NCBI GenBank assembly: GCA_038380795.1
Contig: CM076267.1
Location: forward strand, 13,809,501-13,873,500
Origin: Pyrocephalus nanus
Taxonomy: Eukaryota > Chordata > Aves > Passeriformes > Tyrannidae
Direction of reading: 5' to 3'
DNA length: 64,000 bases
The notes under the pieces are model-generated. The model saw only the letters and a list, made by a program, of their open reading frames with translations, made no database searches and was not told where the DNA came from. Positions within the stretch are counted from its first letter, which is position 1. Each line of letters opens with the position of its first letter. Below are positions 1-11,870 of this stretch, one piece after another. The position numbers and the translations under genes were made by a program.

Positions 1-7
1 TGGCAAG

Positions 8-76
8 AATCTTTGATTATACCTTCACAGTGGTATATATATTATATATATATATATGAAGGTATAATCAAAGATT
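8..76. repeat. Perfect 20-bp inverted repeat around an AT-rich spacer
   Basis: Positions 8-27 (AATCTTTGATTATACCTTCA) are the exact reverse complement of 57-76. The 29-nt spacer is mostly alternating TA. The arms could form a long hairpin or cruciform in DNA or RNA. No flanking duplication is visible and only seven bases precede the left arm, so I cannot tell a small palindromic transposon from a local inverted duplication. Confidence 0.85.
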
Positions 77-109
77 ATATATATATATATTATATATATA
101 ATATATATT
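74..109. repeat. (TA)n microsatellite
   Basis: This is an almost pure alternating TA run directly abutting the right arm of the inverted repeat at 8-76. It is low-complexity DNA and needs no function. Confidence 0.85.
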
Positions 110-386
110 CCTATATGTCTACCTTTTGGGACTTTGGTCAACCTAGGAATCCCACCACTGTGTGCAGCTCCCTCACTGCCCATGTCCCCAAGTTTACTTC
201 CTAAGGCTGGGACCTACTGACACAACTGAAAATATGACTCAGGGTCACACACAGCACTACGAACACAGAGACTACATTCTCATGTGTTTGTTAGCATAAC
301 AAGAGAAGATGAGATGCAGCTAAGTCAGTTCTCCTAAATAATTTGAGATTTTTTCTGTTTTTCCTGTGACTGTTTCCTCCTTTCCT
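110..386. other. Unique AT-rich sequence, nothing recognised
   Basis: I see no repeat family, RNA gene or splice-bounded reading frame here. The short open frame near the left edge is only translated TA repeat followed by unique sequence. Confidence 0.5.
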
Positions 387-404
387 AAAAAAAAAAAAAA
401 AAGA

Positions 405-439
<35 letters not shown>

Positions 440-440
440 A
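387..440. repeat. Poly-A followed by (CAA)n microsatellite
   Basis: A 16-base A run (387-402) leads into roughly twelve AAC/CAA units interrupted once by TCA. An A-rich microsatellite like this can mark the tail of a very old retroposed sequence, but nothing upstream is recognisable as one. Confidence 0.85.
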
Positions 441-2209
441 GAAGTCAAGCTATTTACATTTTTTCCTGTTTACTCTCTCTTTTAGCATATTGCACTATTT
501 TCTAATTTTGATATATCTGGGTTATAAAAACCTTAAAAATAATTGTTACCAAAATTAAGAGAGAATGACCTGCTTTGTTTTCCATTGTTAATTTGGGATT
601 TTTAAGTGCCCTACAGAATTCTATTCCAGAGGGAAAATATTTTTCAATTGTCTAATTGGTTAACATAAATAAAAACAAATATTACTGCTTTTGACCAAGA
701 TCTGTGAAAATTCCCACGGGAGGATATTCTGTCTGTTTCCAATCTCCATTTTGAGCTATTAAGCTCTATTAAGATATAGAGCCATTTTTTGGAAATCTGG
801 GCACACAGTGCCTCACAGACTTGATGCCAGAACTCCTTGCAAATGCCACCTGGGAAAAAAAAAAAAACATATTCTGCTGTTACACAAACAAACTGAAACA
901 TGCCAAATCATCTCCAAACAAACATCCTGGAATTACTGCACGGTTAAGGCTGCGCTTTTTTGCCTGGCAAATTCTCCTTAGGCATTAATAAAAAAGGGAA
1001 CACAAATAATGGTTTTGGAAACTGTTAGAAACAAAGAAAATAGTAATGCTAAGGACAGCTTAATTGACTGTATATTTCTACCTGAAGGGCACTTTCTAGC
1101 AAAGTGTTAATTATTTATATCACAACACTGATAAGAAAGATCAAGCTAGACTCTGCTATCCTTGAGGGTTGAATTTTCAGCGGAGTTTATCATGACTCTA
1201 CCTTTGTTTCCACAGAATCCACATCTATTTTATCTTGTATTACATTTAAGTAATAAGATATTTGATGTTGGAAGAACGCTGTTTCTGTTTGTATAGCATG
1301 CAGCACAGCAGGCCCAGATAAATCATTTGGATTCCTGTTTCTGTGCCAATAAGGCTTTTTGTTTGTTATTCACTTATGGCCTAATAAATCCTAAGGTTGG
1401 GAATCACTGTGCTACTTAGTAATTAATATTTATGAAAACAATGGAAATTCTACACTGCTTGAGACTGAAAGGTCTTTGGGTGAGGACCCGTTCCTTAGTA
1501 GATACACACAGCAGAGCAAAAAAGGATTCTGGATTATGGTGAGAAAATACTATTACAGTAGAAATAATACTTCTAGGGACATCTGGATCTAGGAAAGCTG
1601 TAAGTGAAAAACAACCTCCTTTCTATGGACTTCTAGGTGTCACCTTTTAGAGGGAGAAGAACCACTGGCATGTAGCTAATACTACTAAGTTAAATGGAAA
1701 TGAACCAAAGCAATACAGCTGCATTTGAAGCCAGAGTCATATATTACTACAGTATTTTTTTGCTGTGGTTCTGTAATAGACGAAAGTGTATCTTGGAGCC
1801 ATGCAGAGAACAGCAAATTTACTATAACTGCCACAGACAAGTGGGCATGAAAAATGATCAGTTCCTAAAAGCTTTTAAAGCAGCAATGTTTGTCCTTCTT
1901 GGCTTTATGAAGGGCATAAGTCTCTCTGGTATGATCCAAGAAATGCTATAACAAGGTTCGGGTAAATGCAGCTGTGTCCTGAAACTGTGCTCAGAGAGAC
2001 AAAATTCCTTTACAGAAATAGCCACTCAACTTTTATCTGCAGGAGACAATATTCTGCAGAGGACTTGTTCAGAGTTGTAGCCAACTCCAGACCATAGTCA
2101 AGAGACAGGATGATCTATGGGACTTTTCCTGCCAGGAGAGCACACTCCAAAACTAACAGAATCTTAATTTATTATTTACTAGGCTCAGACATCGCTTTAC
2201 TGTCTGTAG
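441..2209. other. Unique AT-rich noncoding sequence
   Basis: I recognise no transposon, RNA gene or exon. Open frames do not exceed 85 codons, lack recognisable domains, and are what chance produces in AT-rich DNA. Confidence 0.5.
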
Positions 2210-2328
2210 GTGTACGTAGTGTGTACATAGATACACACACAAATATGTTTCTATATTTTTATATGTAGATATATATGCATGCAGTATATATAAATATATA
2301 TACATGCATACAGAGACACATGCACACA

Positions 2329-2372
<44 letters not shown>

Positions 2373-2385
2373 TCACATATATATG
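2210..2385. repeat. Compound (TA)n / (CA)n microsatellite
   Basis: Interrupted TATATA, TACATA and ACACAC units run for about 175 bases, with a purer (TA)n core near 2335-2365. The tyrosine/isoleucine-rich minus-strand frame over it is translated repeat, not a gene. Confidence 0.85.
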
Positions 2386-2456
2386 AACATTCCTGATTGA
2401 TTTTAGGTATTATCTAGGGCACCCTACGGTCTGGCCCAAGCTTTTACCCAACTTTT

Positions 2457-2570
2457 CCATAGCACTTTTCTCCTGATAGATTTCCAAGGACTTTAAAAAA
2501 AAGATTTGTGTTATAATTCCTTTTTGATAGATGGGGCAAGGAAGGCAGAAATCAGGGTAATTTGCACAAT
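2457..2570 (-). mobile_element. Ancient MIR/L2-like fragment
   Basis: The order of short blocks CATAGCACTTTTC, TTTCCAAGGACTTTA and GATAGATGGGG matches the reverse complement of the shared MIR/L2-type tail. In that tail a 'CAAAGCACTTTAC' block precedes 'ACAGATGGGGAAACTGAGGC'. The match is diverged and gapped, as expected for a family that stopped moving before bird orders split. Orientation is minus relative to the usual MIR consensus. The assignment is by eye. Confidence 0.5.
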
Positions 2571-5500
2571 TCCTCCATCATCTCATGGGAAGGGAGGAAG
2601 AAGAGAACACAAGCATTTGACTAAACACCATCTGTTTTTATACTTTATTGTGCTGAGGCAAGTTTGAAAACACTGCCCAAAACTACCAAGGAAAGGTGAA
2701 TTACAGTCATCTTAGGTAAAGAGTCTGATCCAAAGAACATGTATATCAAGATTTACCTTTCCATCAACTTTAATGGAGGCAGGTGAGATCCAGAAGCCCT
2801 AAAGTGAGTATTTATAGTGCTGTTAGTACCCTGGAATAAAAACCTATTTCCTCAATCATGAATAATGATATGAGCTCAACCTTTCAAAATAATATGAAAA
2901 ACAACTCTTTTTATCACCCACCACATTTATGCTAATATGTAAGTGAAGTTATGGAGTTTTCAACTGCGTTATATAGTCCCAAACTAAAGTTTGACAATTA
3001 ACCTTTCAAAGGAGTTCTGTAACAAGAAGTCTCAGAGAAATGTATTGTGAGCAATTTGTTATGAGTTCCTCAGTCTGGATAGCCTGGGATAAAAAAAAAA
3101 TATCCCAGTTAACTCATCAGTGCCAAAGGAGCAACTGTTATTTCGTGTTTTACCTTTGTTTTAAAGGTACAGTGATTCCTTATCATCACACACTTGCTGC
3201 AAAACTGATGGATTCATAATAGTGTGTCATTTTTATAGTGAGATATGAAACAAATCATCAGCATGCTGTCTCTTAGAGGATAGATTATTTCAATTTTAGA
3301 CTTAAGGAAACTCTAATAGTGAAGATACTACTATAATAGCAAAGATACTATGTCAACTGAAGAAAGCAGAACAGAATTTCTGGCTTCTTTTTATCCCATA
3401 CCTAGAGATCTGAATTGAGCCTAGGCATTCCAAGTAGAATACAGTGCAAAAATATAATTTCTTTTTTTTTTGGTTTTCCTAAAGTCCCCACAATTCCTGA
3501 TGTTGGATCATTCCTCACGTCTGTACAATCCTTAGTTTCCCCCATAACAGCTCACCACCCCAAATGTAAATACTTCTTTCAGTTCTATGTCTGAGGGAGA
3601 TTTAAGCCTGGCACTTACCTGAGTTTCCCTTTTTCTGCAATATTTTTCATATTTGTAGGGGAATAGAGGCATCAAGCAGAGGAAGAATGTGGGAACCAAT
3701 CCCAAAATTCCTGTTCCTGAATTTCAGCTTTCATTTACCTCCCCCTCATTGCTCTTTATTTTATGTAAGTGAAAACATGTATTACGGTGCAGTGAACCAG
3801 GGCCCATCCCAGCAGGCAGCTCAGTGAGAGAAGAGCGGTTCCATAGGCTTAGTTATGGAGCAGCTGAACTCTCCTATGCATTCAGCTTTCAATCCATGCT
3901 CATGAAATGAAGTGCACCAATTACAGTGGATACTGTGGGGTTAAAAGATGTGTGCATAGACCAGGCTGGAAAACCCCTCAAACCATAAGAAGATGTGTAG
4001 ACATTATAAACAAGGTTTTCCTCCTCCTCATTTTTTTTTTTTTTTTGAATTCACGCTCTTAGTCAAAGATATAAAATCTCAGTTGGAACCAGAAACCAAA
4101 TCCAAAACACAATAATAGTCACAGTTAGCTCAGGGGAAGTGTGAGAAACAAAAACAAAATCACACTTTCTGATGAGTATGGATTCACAAATCAATGGAGA
4201 CAAGAAAGGAAGCAGCACCAGGCTCGCTTTACAAGGCTATGCTCTGGTTTGGCAACAGGGAATCTGGCTCATCATTTAGCCATTCCTCCAGCTACACTAA
4301 ACTTGGAAGGACTGCAGAATTGCTGTATATGTGAAATGTCATTGCAGCTACATTTCACACAAAAACCCCAAAACCCAAAAAAGCCACAAAGCAACAACAA
4401 TAACAACAAAAACCACACAATTTTCTAGTTGCTAATGCAATAAAGAGGAATTCCTGACAGCTCTGACTAAGATAGCACTGGGCATGTTTTCGAGGAGTCT
4501 TCCTCAGCACACAGACACTTTGAAAAGGATCAGCTCAAAAAATTGCTTTTGAGAGCCTGACAACATATAGGGACAGCTGAGCTGTGAAGAAAGGCTGAAA
4601 AAATAACCACACTTCAACTGTTGGCCCCTCAATGCCACTTCCAAGCATGTTCACAATGAAGATCACAACTCCAGTGAGTTCCCTGTTGTCCAAAAGAAGT
4701 TGTTTGATGCAGACATAATGAGGACAGGACACCTTTCTGCATAAAGTCATTCCAGAATCACTGTCCTCCAGTCTGCAGATAAAATCCCTCAAGTACTGCA
4801 GGCAAAATCTCCTTTGTCTTCTCAATGCATAAGAGCTTTACCAGGCATTTCCACAGATCTCAGCCTGTGTACATGAAGCAAAGGTGGAAAACCAACCCTT
4901 CTTTTGCCTCAGAAGAGCAAGACAAATCAGATTGTGATTTACAGATTTGAATAAACATGATGTTTGCTGCATAACTACCTTCAGCCGTAAGGAAACCAAT
5001 GCAACTCAGGATGTTGGAAGACTTACCCCTGCAGAAAAAAGAATAAACTTGTTTCTTTGGTTTCTTTAATATTTTCCTAATATTGGTGCATAAAGTGACT
5101 CAGAGGCACCGCAGCCACCATTCTATAAACATGGAGTACAAAGATACTTCAATACACTTCCTGAATAAGAGAAAAAACTTAATATAACCTACTGTAATTT
5201 CCAGTTATAACATTGGAAGTTCTTTAGGAGTATCTAAAGGCTAAATTTAAGACTACAGGGACCCCTCAGAGTCTTTTAAGGTTACTGTCATAGTTTCTGA
5301 GTACTCAGAAAGTCAGTATTCAGAGAAACACAATCTCAGAGCTCATTGAATTTCAAAAGCATTTGAGTACCTCATGTTTATCAACTCTTCAAGAGTACAA
5401 ACTAAAGAGAATAGAAGAGGCAATTTGCCTAAATTTGGATCAGCCCATCCACACTAACACCTGATTTTACTACTGGCAAAATACCTAAAGTTTGATAACT

Positions 5501-7289
5501 GATAAGTAACTGAGGTAAACACCAAATGTCAGTAATAGGAAGTATTTCAACATGAGACAGAATTCTATATGGAACTAAGTGTACTTAGAAGAGAACTGTA
5601 AAAATTACTTAAGCTTGTCTTTTAATATTTGACATGCTCAGGTGTTGATATAAAGGTGTAAGTAGTCTGGCCACTTCTTCCTTTTCCCTAGACACACAAG
5701 CAATAAATTTAATGATCTCTACAATGTACTTCCTATACCTCAGAGATGAACAAACCTGCAATTACAACAGTAATAATAAAGAAACAAAAAAGATTGATTC
5801 TCTCTCTTGAGTCCAGAGGAGTTGGGCAGTAAACAACAATTTACTCTTGTAAAAGGAGTTTTAGGAAAAGATGATAAATATGTGCCTAATTTATAGTAGT
5901 CACAAGCGAATAGGTGGTCACCCTTGCATACTTTCACATAAACACACAGACATACTGATTATTGCTCAGGATACAAGGAAGTTAAAAAAGAATGTTGTTG
6001 AGATAAACAAGAACCAGTGCTGAAGTTCAGATTTTGGAGCTCTCTGCAGTCAGCTCTGAAGCAGCAGCTTGCAGGCAAAAGAACTCATTGTGTGGCCTTG
6101 CCAAGAATTATCTTGGTATGGGAATAAAAAGAAACATTGACACAAGAAAAATGTGCATTGGTTTGCTTTAGAGCTCACATAGCAGTTTAGAGCAGCAGAA
6201 GGCCAAGTGCTTAGAATTCAAGGCACTAACACTGTGCCTGATAAGATGAAAATTTCATGTTGGATAAGTGCTCAAGTGAAATAACTTGGTTTTATTTCTA
6301 TTTTCTAGAACATGCAGTGCGAGATGGCTGATGCCCCCAGTGCAAGCTGTCACCAAAAATCAGCACATTAGGAATATTTACATTGGCACTTGAGCAATTT
6401 CCTCGGATTAGAATAGGAAATCCTGCTGGACCTGTTGCAATGGTAACCACTGTGGAGATCATGAGCAGGTTGGGTTGTAATCATAGTGCATGTTAGAATT
6501 ATATCACTTTACACCTGTGAAGAATATTTGTTTCCTTGCTATAGAAACCACTTGCTTTCTTTTTTTCTTTTTTTCCCTCTGCTGCTTGGCACACACCAAA
6601 AGACACAACTTTACTGACTCTGAAGGGAATATCCCCAACTTCATCAGAGATCACTGAAACAAAGTGCTAATGCTTTGTGTTTGCCTTAGGCATTTCAAGA
6701 AAGTTTTAACTCATAGAATATGCACAAGCTGTTAAAATCTGCTTGCTTGAAAAGGCTTAGAGTATATCAAAGCTATCTGGTTTTGGGGTTTCCTAAATTA
6801 TCTCTATCTCATCTATATCTATATTAACTATATCATGACCATGGGGAGACAGTTAACCCTCACATTTGTTTCAGTTCATCAGAAAAGCTCTTATCTCTTA
6901 GACATATTCTAAATGCTTTTATCATTAAAAAATTATTGAAGTAGAGACTTTGGTGAAAGCCTGTCACCTGCTTCTTGCCATACTTTGTTGCTTCAATGAT
7001 AAATACAAACTAACACCCAAATGCACATATAGCTATTAATGATATTCAAATACTGTGGCTCATTTTACCTACCTGAATCTGCTCTATAAGTGTGAAAACT
7101 ATTATTTCTTTTCTCCTTCACTATGCTCTGGCTCAAGTACTTTATATAATATATCGCTGGAATCTGGTTAATTTGAAAGGATACAGTAGGATAAACTTCA
7201 GGATAGCCGGGGGACAAGACATCCCACATCTTACATGTTGAGCTATTGGCAGTATTCACAGCCAAACCCCTGAGGCTAGCTAGTATTTA
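2571..7289. other. Unique AT-rich noncoding sequence
   Basis: About 4.7 kb without a recognisable gene or transposon. It contains a small folded-repeat structure at 3061-3117, a 20-bp near-tandem duplication at about 3314-3352 (AATAGTGAAGATACTA and AATAGCAAAGATACTA), a T run at about 4031-4046 and an A/C-rich low-complexity tract at about 4360-4425. Open frames reach 96 codons and have no recognisable domain. Confidence 0.5.
3061..3117. repeat. Two-tier imperfect hairpin
   Basis: The inner stem CTGGGATA (3084-3091) pairs perfectly with TATCCCAG (3101-3108) around a loop of nine A. The outer stem ATGAGTT (3061-3067) pairs perfectly with AACTCAT (3111-3117). The two tiers are separated by 16 nt on the left and 2 nt on the right. 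The strong asymmetry argues against a microRNA precursor, and chance is possible. Confidence 0.6.
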
Positions 7290-7350
7290 ACAGCTGTTTT
7301 AGCATCTCACAATCTTCCATTCATTTTTCCACACAGTGTTCCCTGTGAGG
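7290..7350 (-). mobile_element. Possible L2/MIR-like fragment
   Basis: The string CATCTCACAATCTTCC followed by CCTGTGAGGTAAGTCA resembles the reverse complement of the MIR/L2 region with a 'CTCACAAC...CCTGTGAGGTAGGTA' block. Divergence is high and there is a likely insertion of about 15 bases between the two halves, so the call is tentative. Confidence 0.35.
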
Positions 7351-8029
7351 TAAGTCATGTTGCTCGGTTAAAAAAAAAAAGAAAATTACTAAGCTATTCA
7401 GACAGAGTACTTTTGAAAAGGGATCTGTATTCTCTTAAAACAAGTTAGGTTTTTTAAATACTGTCCAGCTATTTGAAAAGAACCTCTGAAGGCCAGAAAG
7501 CATCATCCAGTTTCTATTATAAATATATACATAGCCAGTTTATGCCCATTTTTAATAGTATTAACATGCCTAGTTTTCCACTGCCTTTTTGCCTTCTGGG
7601 TCTTCATGCTTTTTTTGTGTGTCAACCTAAATAAACATATTCACACAGACCTTATCTGGAAGAGTAACTGAATAACCAGCCTGAGCTACTGGTAGCAACC
7701 TGTGGCAGAAGAAAACAGTGTCCTTTCTACAGCACTAAACCCTAAATACAAAGGTTAATTTCTATGTTTTGTAACCCTAAAATTAAAATAGATATGCTAA
7801 TGGTTTATAATTGAACTTAAAACTTTTTTTTTGGCATGACCATGTGACTAGAACTTATCTCTATATGGTAAAATGAAGTAAAACCTCTGCTTGTGTCCAG
7901 CAATAGCATTACAAAAACAAAGAAATCAAAGCCAGATGAGATATAATGCAGGCAAAAAGACCCTACCTTACCCAATTAAGTGGGGTAAGGCAGTGAAATG
8001 ACATTTACTGCAGTCTCATTTGGATCTCA
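7351..8029. other. Unique noncoding sequence
   Basis: Nothing recognised apart from an A run near 7370-7381 and a short 8-bp hairpin (CCTTACCC at 7966-7973 with GGGTAAGG at 7983-7990, 9-nt loop). Confidence 0.5.
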
Positions 8030-8165
8030 GTTCTGCAGACAGTATGTGCATGACCTTGAGCAAATCACAGACACACAAAATTTAGAAGGATTTAAGCACC
8101 TAATTCCCAAGAGAGTCACTGGGCCTAGGGCACCTGACTCTCTATGAGCATCTGGGTCTAAATTA
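8030..8165 (+). mobile_element. MIR-core-like SINE fragment with palindromic tail
   Basis: GCATGACCTTGAGCAAATCAC (from about 8049) closely follows the MIR core motif TGTGACCTTGGGCAAGTCAC. It is followed by GGATTTAAGCACCTAATTCCC and, about 30 bases on, GGGCCTAGGGCACCTGA. These read like the two halves of the palindromic 'TTAGGCACCTAA' repeats familiar from turtle, crocodile and bird DNA. The first part is a reasonable MIR-type call; the identity of the second half is uncertain and may be a separate old element. Confidence 0.5.
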
Positions 8166-10193
8166 AAATATGTGTAAATCTTCTATGTGCTAAGGTAAAT
8201 TTATTTTCTTCTACTGTCTTCCATTGCTTCGCTATCCTCTCATATCCTAACATTTGTAGCTCAGGACTTTTTGCGCCTGCATGTTGATGGAGTCTTAGAT
8301 GAGAATCAAACTTTATCTTTGTTTCCTAAGGTCTTTATCTCTGCTTCCTAATGCCTGTGAATATTGCTTGCAAAAAATTATTATTGTTAATGTTTTACTA
8401 AGGAATGTGGGAGTGGGTTGCCATGAGAATGGGCTCTGACACACATCTTTCTATGCACTGTTGCATAGTTAACTATTTTTTGCCAGCCCTTCTCTATCTT
8501 GGTTTCTCAGGACACAGAAGGTTCCTGTGGCCATCTGACACTTGTGTGTCCATCTGCATTGACTGTACTGGCCATTTTCAGCCAAATTTGTCACAGACCT
8601 GAAGGTACAATTTTTGCACAAGTTTAATGATAATATAAAGGAGGGAGACCAAAAATAATTCTACCTTATTTCTGAAAGCAATTATCTTTAGCATGAAAAT
8701 TGACCCAATCATGTGTCAGGAATCTCAAACACATATCAGATTTTCCTTATCCTAGTCAGGAAACCTCATTATGATAGATACTCTACAAATATATAAGTCT
8801 TAGCCCTAGGCATTTTGCAATGTAAATGAAACCAATCCCACCTTCATGCTAGAGGAATGTCCTGATTTATTCTATTTTTAGTTGGGACAAGAACTTTAGG
8901 ATCCTGTTGTCTAAGAACAAAAAGAGTGAAACAAACAAAAAAATTCTGTGGGGAGGTCTGAGAGAAAAAAAAAAAAACTAACAATATTAAGCTCAGGGGT
9001 TTTGAAACAAAAGAAAACCAAAATAGGCTAGGCAAGAAAACCATTTATCTAGGCCAGTCCAATCTTGCTAGAAAGGAAAGGTCCAAAAGGCATTAATTCC
9101 ACTTCTGTGTTATTATCGCCAAAATACATCACTGCAATTTGGACATATAAAATGTCTTCAACAAGCTTGGAGAGTAAAATGTTGACAAAGAAATATGTGT
9201 TATTAGTTTGAGCTGCTAGGTCACCCGCGGGACAACAATACAAACAACCCAGCTAATATAGCCAAAAAATGAGGGGCTCAGACTGTAGTCAGAGCAGGAG
9301 AGGAAAAAAGAATCACTAATGTAATGAAGAAGGACAGAAAATGAATACCAAGTTGAGAAGAAACATGTTCGTGGAATAGGTGTGTCAAGAGAGATAGCTG
9401 CATAGTTCATCTAAATGACAGTATGAATGTTCTCTCCTCAGGCTCTGTTTCTTTCAGTCTTGTATATTTATTTTTTTGTTGTTATTGTTCTTGCTTACAG
9501 CAAGTAGCTGGAAGGGAAAGAATGTGAACCAATGATTACTATCTCACTAGTCTTCTAAGTCTTCAGACTTGTCCCCTCTCCAGAGGCAACCTAGAAAGAA
9601 ATAAATGATCAGTTTAGGGAAAGCGGAAGCATGGTAAAAGAAAAACAAGCAAACAAACAAACAAGCAGCACAGGGATCAATGTGGTTTTAATTCAACTCT
9701 TGTTAAAAGATAATTTAAAAGGTGAAAAGTGCTATCTATGGGGCTGCAGGTAAGTTATGTGCTTCAGCCATTCCCAGCTGATTACTGTTTTTTGCTAATT
9801 CTCAGTGACTGAAACCTGTCTTAAGAATCATATATATCTTTTTTCAGCTCCATCAAACTGTATTCTGATGTGTTTTTAGTCAGAGCTGTGGCAACAAGGG
9901 GGCAAAGTGCAGGAAATCTTTCAGTGCTTCTATTCATGAGAAAAGAATACAGAAACATGGAAAAACTGGGATCCACCTGTGGACATGTAAAGCCTCCCGG
10001 GACTGGAAGGAACCTAAAAGAAAATGAAATTGTGCCTCGAACATTAAAATGTCTTGACAGTGCCCTGTCCTTGGCAGTTTCACAAGTTAGTACCCAGAGC
10101 CATCCTTTGGTAGTTTTAAAACTACAGACCTACAGTAATTTCAGTGAGTTATTACAGGAGCTGAGGGTATGCTTGAATGGACTCTCAATTCCA
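8166..10193. other. Unique AT-rich noncoding sequence
   Basis: I recognise no gene. Simple sequence includes an A run at about 8968-8980 and a (CAAA)n tract near 9640-9664. A 110-codon plus-strand frame at 9870-10202 has no recognisable domain and runs into the CR1 tail that follows, so I do not treat it as a gene. Confidence 0.5.
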
Positions 10194-10262
10194 GAATCAT
10201 AGTCATAGGGAAACTTGGGCTGGAAGGGACCTCTGGAGATGTCTAGTCTAGCTTACTGCTCC
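10194..10262 (-). mobile_element. CR1 LINE 3' tail fragment
   Basis: AATCATAGTCATAGGGAAAC and the following GGGCTGGAAGGGACCTCTGG are the reverse complement of the CR1 3' end, which typically reads 'GGTCCCTTCCAACCC...ATTCTATGATT'. The element 3' terminus is at the low-coordinate side. Only about 70 bases remain, the extreme 5' truncation usual for CR1. It abuts an oppositely oriented CR1 tail at 10270. Confidence 0.85.
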
Positions 10263-10269
10263 AAAAAAG

Positions 10270-10382
10270 TTGTCTGGATGTGGGACTTATTGCCGTGGTC
10301 TAGTAACCACAGCAGTGTTGAATCAAGGCTTGGGCTTGATGATCTCAGAGGTCTTTTCCAACCCGGTTGATTCTATGATTCA
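10270..10382 (+). mobile_element. CR1 LINE 3' tail fragment
   Basis: The block GGCTTGATGATCTCAGAGGT and its continuation TTTTCCAACCCGGTTGATTCTATGATTC form a textbook avian CR1 3' end, finishing in the ATTCTATG-type terminal repeat. The upstream part (TGGTCTAGTAACCACAGCAGTG) belongs to the CR1 subfamilies with a 'GTGTTGGGTTAAAGGTTGGACTTGATGATCT' 3' UTR. With the minus-strand tail at 10194-10262 it makes a head-to-head pair whose two 3' ends face outward. Confidence 0.9.
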
Positions 10383-11639
10383 AAATTAAGGCTGCTACAA
10401 AACTGGCTCAGGCCACATGCTTAGCTCAAGAAGAGCAGTTGCATGCTGCAGAGCTTGACAGGATCAGGAAACATTGTGATGTACACTTAACTTCAGACCT
10501 GCTTTGCAGATCATGATACTGATGGTTCCCATATGTTCCTCAAAGAAAGCCAGGTGAGTCTTTGCAGGGTTTTGTTTCCACTTGCCAGTGCTGATCAAAC
10601 TGGGATGTTTTGAATAGGTTCTTTTCTACCCTTCCTCTGTCAAACACAGTTAAACACAACAAAGGTATGGATATAAAACTGGAACAGTGATGGATGTATT
10701 AGAATAATAATAGTTCAAAAGTCGATCACACAAGAGGACCCTTGAGGAAATGAGACAGATGATCATAAAAGAAGTTCATCAGTGATTGAAGATGTTGCAA
10801 AAAAAAGGAATTCCTGATATGTTTTCAAATACTACAAAATAAGACTGCATATTTGCAGCCTGGAGCCTACAAACACATCTAATTTCAGGGAAATTTGTCC
10901 TTGAGTTACAGGGTATTTTTGTTTAATAAAAAGCTGAATACTCAGCTTATAAAGCCAGAGAGACAAATCCTAGGATATTCAAAATGTGCTGGATGCTGAC
11001 TGAACACTGTTATCACTTAAATGGAAAGCGCAGATTGACTGCTTTTGAAAATCTCATCCCCAAAGACAATCAAAGTATTTAATCTACCCCTCAAGTCCAA
11101 TACAAGTTCATGTTCCAAAAGATATATTGTACTGTCCAATTTTAATTGACCCACAACATAAAATCCAATATTTCTTTATAGTTTTATCAACTTTCTTCCC
11201 AGAAAAATTTTCCTTACCTTCAGCTCATTTCCATCTCTTCTCCACCCACTTCTAACTATTCTATTTTTTGGAGTCTGCAAACAAGAGGCATTTGAAAGCC
11301 CTCAACAGGATTTCTCGCAAGACATTAAGTACTATCACAAAAACAAGCTGCACACTGTGCTGAAAAAAAGCTGAGATCAAAACAAACACTTTACTTTCAA
11401 CATGACACAATGAAAAGAGGCAAAATGTCTAGAGGGAGTGACAACAAAAAAGTACAAAATTTAACCATACTTGGAAGTTCTATTTCTTTACATCCTCTCT
11501 GATTAGTTAGAAGTAGCTTATAGAAATCTTGCCTACTAACTTAAGAAAGCAAGGTGTGGTCTTGCAAATATTTCCCCTAGGTTCTTTCTTGATTCAGAAC
11601 ATGGAATGTACAGGAAGATGACCCATCCTGCCATTCATT
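10383..11639. other. Unique AT-rich noncoding sequence
   Basis: I see no recognisable repeat, RNA gene or exon. Confidence 0.5.
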
Positions 11640-11870
11640 TCCAAGGGCATACTGGAACTGGGAAAGGTTCAGAGAGAAACAGCAATGTTAAGAAAATATA
11701 TGGAGACTCCTGTGGGTGAGGAAAGACTTCAGAAACATGAGGACTGTGGAAAGTATGGAGAGTTTGGATGGGAACTAATTGTTCATCTCTACAAGAGGGT
11801 ATGCTATGTGAAGCTTCTCATTACCAAGTTCAAAACAAAACAGGAAAAAAAGAGAAGAAAAAAGGGATTA
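11640..11870 (+). mobile_element. Probable ancient CR1 fragment
   Basis: The order TGGAACTGGGAAAGGTTCAG, GAGGAAAGACTTCAGAAAC, TTGTTCATCTCTACAAGAGG and AAGTTCAAAACAAAACAGG follows the coding 3' part of old CR1 subfamilies. There, 'GAGAAGGTTCAGAGAAG', 'TATGAGGAAAGACT', 'ATCTCTACAA' and 'AGGTTCAAAACAAACAAAAGGAAG' occur in that order. Several stretches between the blocks are missing or unrecognisable. The frame is destroyed, and the call rests on block order, not continuous identity. Confidence 0.45.

Noticed and set aside
2153..2368. Minus-strand frame rich in Y, I and C
   Set aside because: It is a translation of the TA/CA microsatellite.
7966..7990. 8-bp hairpin CCTTACCC / GGGTAAGG
   Set aside because: A stem this short is expected several times by chance in a 64-kb window.
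9216..9410. Short overlapping open frames on the minus strand
   Set aside because: About 64 codons each, no domain; ordinary chance frames.
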